From Lasiodiplodia sp. COLG20 (lineage: Eukaryota > Ascomycota > Dothideomycetes > Botryosphaeriales > Botryosphaeriaceae): a stretch of DNA of 64,000 bases. The translations under genes were made by a program, and so were the position numbers. Under the pieces are notes generated by a model. That model saw nothing but the letters and a program-made list of their open reading frames with translations, was not told where the DNA came from and made no database searches. The DNA lies in assembly GCA_009801085.1 (NCBI GenBank), contig VNWV01000003.1, positions 1,550,001 through 1,614,000 of the forward strand, written 5' to 3'. Shown here piece by piece: positions 56,969 to 64,000 of this stretch. The stretch's first letter is position 1; the number at the start of each line of letters is the position of its first letter.

Positions 56969-59159
56969 TCATCTGAGAGTTATGATGTGCTGAAGTACCC
57001 CATCACATTCCCAATAAGCCGACCTTAAATCTTTCTCTTTTGTTCGATCGACATTGGAGTCTATGTGATTTTTTGTTTTTGCTGTAGAAAGGTCTCTGGT
57101 CCTCTCTGACTCCTTATGCGAAGCGTGGTAGCGCAAAATCTTATCATGTCGCAATAGCGATCGCTGCGATGCGGAGTAGAAATCGCAGGATTTCCAAAGG
57201 ATCTCGATCCCTTCTATTGAGTACGTCCAGAAAACACCAAATCTGTGGTATACGTCGGGTGGCTCATCCTCCCGATTGGCAAGAAGCAGCCCTTTTAACA
57301 TGCGTGTATCTTGGGACACAGGCATACACCAGACGCCAGAAAACTGGGCTCTCTCTACCGTATCGAATTGAACCGAGAATTGACATCTTTGTGGATACTC
57401 CGGAGCTGTCCAACAGAGAATATCAGTGAAGCCGAGCCAAAGTTCCTTCGGGAGATGCAGAAAGGCTGCTGGAGCGAGCGAGCAGCGAATTTTCAAGAAT
57501 GCATTAGAGATAGCAAACTCATTACCGCTCTCCCCGGTCCCTCCTTTTTCAACGACTCGGCACAGCTTTAGAACGGCATTTTTGTTCACCGGGAAAATAC
57601 TGGTCGTCGCTGGGAACATGGGAGTCTCCCGCAGAGAAAGCCATGACCACGTTGGTATGTGACTGACTCGCCCCTCAGATTTCCAGTCGAAGTATGTTTG
57701 CCATAAAAGCTCCAGCTCCATGTGGCTCTCCCAAAGGCCGACGAAAAATTGATCTCGGAACAAGCTGCGAAAAGTTTTGACGATACCCGTCAAAGCGACC
57801 AGTTTGTCTAATTCGAAAGTCAACTTCGCCACCGAATACTGGCCGACGAAAACTCTCCACGCTTCCTCCACCCTCTCAAGATTGTTGTACGTGACGCAGT
57901 CGGCGTCATCCCTTGAAGGCAAAATTGAGCTGGCTTTCTTATAATCGCTGCTGGGCCACTCATTGCCGGAAGATGTGAGACCTCGGGGAAATCTCTCGCA
58001 AGCGTAATGATGATTGCATTCCCAGACCATCTCGGAAAGGCCCCAGTGTATTACCCGCGGGGCGAGGAACCGTTCCTGAAGGATCCAAGCCCGCATGCTT
58101 AACGGGGTGCGGTTGAAGCGACCCCAGAATGCATTTTGCCTTGCACATATATATTCGATGTCATCGCTTTTGATGAGTATCGGAGGATCGGTGTCCACTT
58201 TCCTCGGAGCGAAGCAGCCATCTTTCGCATTATGTGCTCCTGATGCGGCGATGTTGAAGGATGCAAAGTGGTAAATTTCCCCCATACGACTAGACTCTCG
58301 CTTCCAGTCTTCTAAAGAATCCTGGTATATGCAAAGACTGTCGATCCACAAGTATTGAGATCCCAACTTTCTTGTGATTTTCACGGCATCCCGGAAAGTC
58401 GGACCCAGTTCGTCATCACGCAATCCGGATTTGATACGCGCTGCGGTCTGCTTGTTGAGCGTCAGATGTCCGCCTTCTCCCCAGCAATGGCTTAGAGTAG
58501 CGTAATCGGGTTGACACGGTATGCCATCTCCTTCGCAGACTTTGACGTGGCCAGAGGACGAATGCGCGTCCAGAAGTCGTGTGGGGCTCCACGTTGCTGG
58601 TGGGACAATATTGCACTCCTTGTGTTTGGTCCGGCATGTGTGCATCCAGTCTTGAACAAGCGACCATACTTCTTCGGAGTCACTGCTCGATGGCAATACA
58701 CCCTGATTCATGCCTAGTACGCTGGTCAGTAACATTTTCATGCGGGTTCCGCCGACCAAGATACTTACAGGGGACCTCTTCAATCTTGTAAAACTCCAAA
58801 GAACAGACAAAATCGGTTTTTGGAGCCGATGTATGCCACACGGCTACCATGTGAAGCCTCAGCAAGGTCCCAGTATCGTCGTTGCTGTCGCTTTTGATGC
58901 CAAGACTTGTCCACTCGTTGAACGGTGGTCTCAGGCGCCTGTTCCGCTCCATCCATTGGACACCCAAGCTATTCCTCAAGCCTTCAGAGGTTGATATGAC
59001 TCTCCACATGACGGCGCAGAGCTTGCATGTGCATTCTGAGAGTTCTATACCCCGCCAGCCTGGATGGCTTACGACGCGACGTCTGTAGTCCCAGGGTCCG
59101 CGAAGTAAGCGGTTGCAGAAGTCGCATAGCTGATTGCTTGAGATTTCAGTTTCAGTCAT
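56969..59159 (-). CDS. HET-domain (heterokaryon incompatibility) protein
   Basis: The CDS is complement(join(56969..58713,58769..59159)), 711 aa. The N-terminus has a Cys-rich start (QLCDFCNRLL ... CTCKLCAVMW), common in front of HET domains. The 55-nt intron joins KIEEVP through a split Cys codon to MNQGVLPSS. The HET domain begins at about residue 200: DYATLSHCWGEGGHLTL, then QYLWIDSLCIYQDSLEDW at about 250, MGEIYHFASFNIAASGA, and MRAWILQERFLAPRVIHWG. IPTWSWLSL follows as the usual distal motif. The domain layout (Cys-rich segment, HET, variable C-terminus) matches large fungal HET families implicated in incompatibility and cell death. It neighbours a tRNA gene and the BTB paralogues. An in-frame ATG upstream of MTETEIS exists; the chosen start gives the better-conserved N-terminus. 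Confidence 0.9.
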
Positions 59160-59753
59160 GGTCGAGTTGTTGCTGGTAGGTAAAAGAGGTGGGAGACAAG
59201 GCTTTGAGCACAGTGTCAGATACAAGGCGGGGTGAATGCTGATGCCTGTCAAGCTCGGCTATTTCAGGATCCTTCGTAAGCGCCTGGGTGATAGCTGTCT
59301 ACAGGCAGTTCAATTGGCCAGTTTAGTAACTTCCGCCGCATAAATTCACTTTTAAGGTAAACCGAGAGTGTATTATGATTTCACGCTGAAGGCGGATTTC
59401 ATTTCTCGAATCACGGCCCCACGATTGCAGCGATACAAGCCTTTCAATTCTTGAGCCTGTCTCACGTTTCATTGCCATTTTCGGAAGCGAAGAATAGCTT
59501 CAATGAACTCTACAACTTTTCTCTAGAAGTCTTCAATAAACAACCAGGTTAATAAATTAGCCGAGAACAACAATAATCCTTTGGTAAATCTATCAACCGA
59601 CGACAGCGTCATGAGCCATACAGGTGCTCAATGAGTCACATCGGCGTTTCCGTAAAAGATGTCTATATAAAGAAGTGCTTTTTCAATTGAGCTTGCTTCT
59701 GTGAAGCGCCAAAGCTCCCGACCATATCCACCAACACCCTACCCGGAAACACC
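59160..59753. other. Intergenic between divergent genes
   Basis: 594 bp carrying promoters for the HET gene (minus) and the D-serine dehydratase gene (plus). AT content is higher than in the genes to the right. Confidence 0.5.
59664..59671 (+). promoter_or_regulatory. TATA box of the D-serine dehydratase gene
   Basis: TATATAAA, 90 bp before the ATG at 59754, a near-consensus TATA box at a typical spacing. Confidence 0.55.
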
Positions 59754-61266
59754 ATGTCAATCCCGCAGCGCCTTAGCCCTCCCATCGAGGAACTCCGCCA
59801 ATTCTACGTCGGCAAAGACATCAACGATGTGCCCAAGCCCGCCGCCATCCTCGACGTAGCCATCGTGCAGCGGCACTGCCAATCCATGCTCGACGCCGCG
59901 CGCGCTCTCGGCGTCGGCTTCCGCGCGCACGTCAAAACACACAAGGTCAGTCAGTTCTTCCTTCTCCCCCCCAAACAACCCCTCCTCAAACACAAAAACC
60001 CCCGGACTAACAACCCCTCCACAGACCACCCAACTCGCCCTCCTCCAAGCCGGCTCCTCCCCCACCTCCACCGAACCCGCCCACTTCATCGCCTCCACCC
60101 TCCCCGAAATCCAGCACCTCGCTCCTACCCTCCGCGCCCTCTCCTCCGGCGCCGGCCAGCGCCCCGTCAACATCCTCTACGGCATCCCGCTGCCGCCCTC
60201 GCACGTCCCGCGCCTAGCCGCGCTCGCCCAGTCCCTCGGCCCCGGCGCCGTGTCGCTCATGCTCGACCACCCCTCGCAGCTCGCCTCGCTCGCGCGTTTC
60301 GCCGAGCTAGCAGGATTCCCCGCCGGGGTGTATGTGAAAGTCGATACCGGGTACCACCGCGCGGGGTTGCCGCCGGGGGGGTTGAATAAGGGGGGGTTGG
60401 TGGAGAAGGTGGTGCAGATGGAAGCGGAGGGCGTCGTGGAGTTGGTGGGGGTGTATTCGCATAGCAGTCTGAGCTATGCGGATGAGGGGGCGGGGAAGGC
60501 GATGGGGAATTTGGCGGGGGAGATTGAGGGGTGTTTGGAGGCGGTGAGGGCGAGTGCGGGGGTGCTTGGGAAGAGGAGGGGCAAGGGGGAGAAGGGGAGG
60601 GAGGTGGTGATTAGTGTGGGCGCGTCGCCGCAGGTTACGTCGATTGAGAATTTTGCGGGGAGGGAGGGGGAGGAGGTGGGGGGGTCGGAGGCGCTGAGGG
60701 AGGCGTTGAGGAAGGTGGGAGGAGGGGAGGAGGTGGCGGGGTTGAGGACGAGGCTGGAGTTGCATGCGGGCGTGTACTCGGTGATGGATGTGCAGCAGCT
60801 GTCGACGAATGCGCGGACGGGGCTGGGTGGGGTGGAAGAGGAAGTAGCGCTGTCGGTGGTGGCGGAGGTGTGCAGTGTTTACAATGACGGGGAGAGGGGG
60901 ACGCCGGAGGCGCTTGTGGCGGTTGGTGCGCTGGGCCTGGGGAGGGAGCCTTGTCCGTCTTACAAGGGATGGGGCGTTGTCGGAAGCAGATCGTACGCCT
61001 CGCTGGATTCTGATGGAGAGGGTCGCCGGTTGATTGTGCAGAGGATCAGCCAGGAGCATGCAATCCTCGCCTGGGAAGCCGCTGGAGAAAACACGACAGA
61101 AGGCTCGCCGCCGATTCCGCTGGAGGTTGGTCAGACGGTTCGCATCTATCCAAACCACGCATGCGTCACTGGAGCACTGTATGGCTGGTATCTGGTGGTA
61201 GACTCGAGCGACAAACTGAACAGCTCGAAGATTGTGGATGTCTGGGTCCGAGCATCCGGATGGTAG
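59754..61266 (+). CDS. D-serine dehydratase (eukaryotic DSD, zinc- and PLP-dependent)
   Basis: The CDS is join(59754..59945,60025..61266), 477 aa. It converts D-serine to pyruvate and ammonia. It has the alanine-racemase-like N-terminal barrel, with the PLP lysine in RAHVKTHK (about 58-64); the 79-nt phase-0 intron falls right after this motif and joins to TTQLALLQAG. VYVKVDTGYHRAGLPP, VELVGVYSHSSLSY and VISVGASPQVT are typical. RLELHAGVYSVMDVQQL contacts PLP phosphate. The zinc pair is in YPNHACVTGALY near the C-terminus, the His-x-Cys that separates DSD from D-threonine aldolase relatives. The sequence is GC-rich with low-complexity Gly/Glu stretches. It is convergent with the GH89 gene, 146 bp apart. 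Confidence 0.9.
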
Positions 61267-61412
61267 GATGGGAATCGTTGACTAGAATAAAGGTCGACCC
61301 AGTCTGTACTATAATTTGTAAGAGCAAATATGGAAATCTCACCTCTACTTCCTTTACTGAGCTCAATAGAAATGAATCTTGCCGAAACAAGCCTCATGGA
61401 CATTTAGTCTCT

Positions 61413-63822
61413 CTACTCCAACGCAAACACGTCAGGCCACTCAGCTGCAACCTGGGCGATCACATCCCGCACCTCCTCTCCTTCCCCCTCACACGCCCCC
61501 TCATCAACACCTTCTCCCCACCTCTCCATCTGCCATCCCCGCTCAAACGCAACCAGCCGCTCCTCCACCACACTCGCATCGTACCCAGCCGGCCCCCCAC
61601 CCGCCGCCGCAACCTCGACAAGATACTCAACGAAAATCCGCCACCGCTCCCTATAAAACCCCACCACCAACCCCGCCCACTCCTTGGACGCATAATCCGG
61701 AATCTCGCCGTTCGGCCCCCACAGCGTAATCTGATTCCGCGCATTGTACTCAAAGAAGTCCGCCACCCCTCCCTCACCTCCTTCTCCTCCTCCTTCTCCC
61801 CCACCCCACCCCCTCGCCGCCCTCACCCACGGCCCCAGACAAAAATGCCGACTAACACCCAACACCCGCCCCAACGCCCCCAGCAACCCGGCCATCTTCT
61901 CCCCCGTCCCCGCAATAACGCCAACCGCGTCCGACGCGTTGCTGCCCCCCGCGCCGACGCTGTCGTTAAACGCCCCCACCAGCTCCGCGTACAGCGGCGC
62001 GAAGGCGTCGGCGAGCACCTGCCGCGTCAGGTCGACGGCGTCGAAGGCGAGGCCGGGGTTGTCTGCGTGCCATATCTCTGGCGCGGTGGCAGTGGTGTTG
62101 GCGACGAGGGCGGTCCACGCAGCGAGTACGGCGGCGGGGGCGAGGGGCGGGGCGGTCAGGGCGTGCGCGTTGATGGAGGGGCGGAGGGAGAGGAGGGATT
62201 TGGGGACGGAGACGAGGGCGGGGGCGAGGACGGCGGTGTTGTTGTAGACGGTTGTGCGGAGGGTGGTCCAGGCGGTGTGGAGGGCTGGTGGGAGAGGGGA
62301 CGGGGAGGAGGAGGGGGAGTGGTAGCGGCGCGTGGCCCAGTCGTGGAAGTATTGCGCCGTGTCGATGGGGGTGCACGACCAGGCTTGCGCGAGGAGGAGG
62401 GCGTAGACGACCTCGTTGCCCTCCTGCGCTTCCATGGTCAGGCCGTAGCCGACGAGGGAGGGGGAGGCGGCGAGGGCTTCGACGGGGTTGATGGTGATGT
62501 TTTCGACCTGGCCGTACAGCGCCATGGTGCCGCCGAAGTTGTGCAGCTGGCACCATATCCATGGCTTGCCGTAGTACGAGCGCGTGCGCTGCCACTGCGG
62601 GAAGCTCTCGGAGAAGAGGTCGAGAATCAGCATGTCGTTGTCATCTTCGACGCCCGAGAGGTACGCCTCGACGCGCGCGTCGGTCCAGAAGTCGTACTGC
62701 TTGACGTAGAACAGCCAGCCCTGCATCATCCAGACGGCCTGCGGGTCTGCGGCCTTGAGCGACTGCCACGTGCCGTACGAGACGTTCCGGAGGTAGTCCA
62801 GATCGCCGGAAAGCGGGTCATTTTCGTTGTACTGGTCTAGAGTGTATATGTGGGAGACGTTGCCGTATGCCGCCGTCTGCTTGTCGATGAAGCTTTTCTG
62901 CAGCGTCGAGAAGGCCGGGTCGAAGGGTTCGAGGAACGTCACGTTCGTGTACTCGGACGGAAACTTGGCCCATCGCGACCCGTTCACGATCGATGCGTCG
63001 GGGAGCACCCGGGCGATTGCGCGTGGCACGAAGCCGGTGAAGGATGGCAGCACGGGCGTCATGCCCAACTCAACCATGCGCCGCACGATTTGCTTCTGCA
63101 ACGCAAACTGCCCGTCGATCCATGACATGGGCAGCTCGCTGCCTTGCGGCCAGGAGCCCTGGATGTTGCCGAAACGGTTCCATGCTTGGAAGGCGGGCCC
63201 GCTGAAGAAGGAGCTGATTTCGGAGTGCGTGAGACCGATTTCGCTGAATACGTCGTAGATGATCCGCTCGACGCCAACCCATGCCAGCGGCAGATTGACG
63301 CCGTGTAGTGCGAGCCAGTCGAGCTCGAGCTCCCAATCAGTCCAGTTCCAGAAGGCAGTGGTGTAAGAGAAGGTGACTGTGTTGAAGTGGTACCGCCACG
63401 GCACAGTGCTGGCGCCGGACAGTGTTCCATTGATACCAGGAAGTTCAGCGGGCGCTAAATGCAATCGGGAGCCAATGAACCAATAAATGTCTACCTCCAC
63501 CACATCGGCAAGATAGCGATACAGTCTGAGAAAAATTCACATTTAAGTCAGATCCAAATTGCATCAGAAGACCTACTTACCCACTCGCAAGTCCGCTGAG
63601 AGAACCAGACTCAATGCACACATGTCCTTTGGTAGGCGTTGATACAACGTATGCGTCGTAGTCGGCGATGCTATTCTCCGTCAAGATGAACTCGAAGTCG
63701 TCAACGTGTGCTGGAATGCGTCGTTCCACGAGGTCAACTAGGCCTTGCACTCCTGGAGAAGAGGCTGCAGCAATACTTAGCGCAGTGGTGACAAACACCG
63801 TTGCGACAGAAAAGAAACGCAT
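61413..63822 (-). CDS. Alpha-N-acetylglucosaminidase (NAGLU-like, GH89)
   Basis: The CDS is complement(join(61413..63525,63581..63822)), 784 aa, about the length of human NAGLU. It hydrolyses terminal alpha-linked GlcNAc. Residues 1-20 are a signal peptide (MRFFSVATVFVTTALSIAAA). The small N-terminal domain (about 25-110) contains LVERRIPAHVDDFEF; after the 55-nt intron come GLYRYLADVV and IYWFIGSRLHL. The barrel domain has WRYHFNTVTFSYTTAFWNW, LDWLALHGVNLPLAWVGVE, FGNIQGSWPQGSELPMSWI, VPRAIARVLPDA, YTLDQYNENDPLSGDLDYL, WMMQGWLFY and KPWIWCQLHNFGGTMALYG, all strong GH89 signatures including conserved Glu residues near YNE. The C-terminal helical domain begins about residue 440. The protein is likely secreted or vacuolar. 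Natural fungal substrate is unknown. Confidence 0.93.
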
Positions 63823-64000
63823 GGTTACTGCACCACGGCATAAGTTGGGAGACAGTGTCTGGAAGAGCTGAGGGCGGGATTATGAGGCACGCCGTAAAGG
63901 TCGTATTGACTGAATCCTGAATCCTGTGCAACCCCAGCATCTGCAAGGCCTCCCGAGCGGGGAAGGTGTCATTCGTACAGAAGGGTATTGCAGCCGAAGG
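63823..64000. other. Promoter region of the GH89 gene
   Basis: 178 bp to the window end, upstream of the minus-strand GH89 start. Nothing further is recognisable. Confidence 0.4.

Noticed and set aside
60307..61158. 283-codon minus-strand frame
   Set aside because: Antisense of the D-serine dehydratase exon, His/Pro/Arg-rich as expected from its GC-rich Gly/Glu codons.

Overview
The window is fungal nuclear DNA. Genes carry one to four short introns (about 50-350 nt) with GT..AG borders, start in ACCATG-like contexts and are individually spaced on both strands, and there is a spliced tRNA gene. Filamentous-fungal families dominate (HET proteins, a CFEM GPI protein, a division-2 chitin synthase, a CBM18 chitin deacetylase), so this is Pezizomycotina, most likely Dothideomycetes; the class is an inference from gene content. 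Exon structures were derived by reading splice sites and checking phase by hand.

Layout. (1) 0-22.7 kb is conserved core genome: DGAT2-type acyltransferase, STK19-family protein, CFEM surface protein, ribosomal protein L38, a 29-residue cysteine-rich ORF, ER alpha-1,2-mannosidase (GH47), FMN-dependent 2-hydroxyacid oxidase, glutathione S-transferase, CAP10/GT90 glycosyltransferase, L-serine dehydratase and the prenyltransferase alpha subunit. (2) 22.8-36 kb is an AT-richer accessory block: a decayed NACHT-TPR (NLR-like) pseudogene, a HET protein, a BTB-like protein, a five-exon gene of unknown function and a 1,310-residue HET-like protein with a long coiled-coil insertion. (3) 36-49 kb holds surface and wall genes: a single-pass membrane protein, GH18 chitinase, a UDP-HexNAc-type nucleotide-sugar dehydrogenase, a CBM18-CE4 chitin deacetylase and a chitin synthase. 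(4) 50-59 kb starts with a phenolic acid decarboxylase and continues as a second accessory block: two more BTB paralogues, a possibly broken membrane-protein gene, an intron-containing tRNA-Glu(CUC) and another HET gene. (5) 59.7-64 kb: D-serine dehydratase and a GH89 alpha-N-acetylglucosaminidase, convergently arranged.

The most interesting signal is in the chitin block. The dehydrogenase has the catalytic motif of enzymes that oxidise UDP-N-acetylhexosamines, not that of ordinary UDP-glucose dehydrogenase. The chitin synthase 4.6 kb away carries a C-terminal extension of about 180 residues that reads as a degenerate copy of the same dehydrogenase fold. With a chitin deacetylase (divergent promoter with the synthase) and a chitinase (convergent with the dehydrogenase), this looks like a gene cluster for a modified, perhaps uronic-acid-bearing, aminopolysaccharide. 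That product is a hypothesis.

The second theme is self/non-self or immunity-like genes: three HET-type proteins, one dead NLR and three BTB paralogues that share an intron at the same codon and phase.
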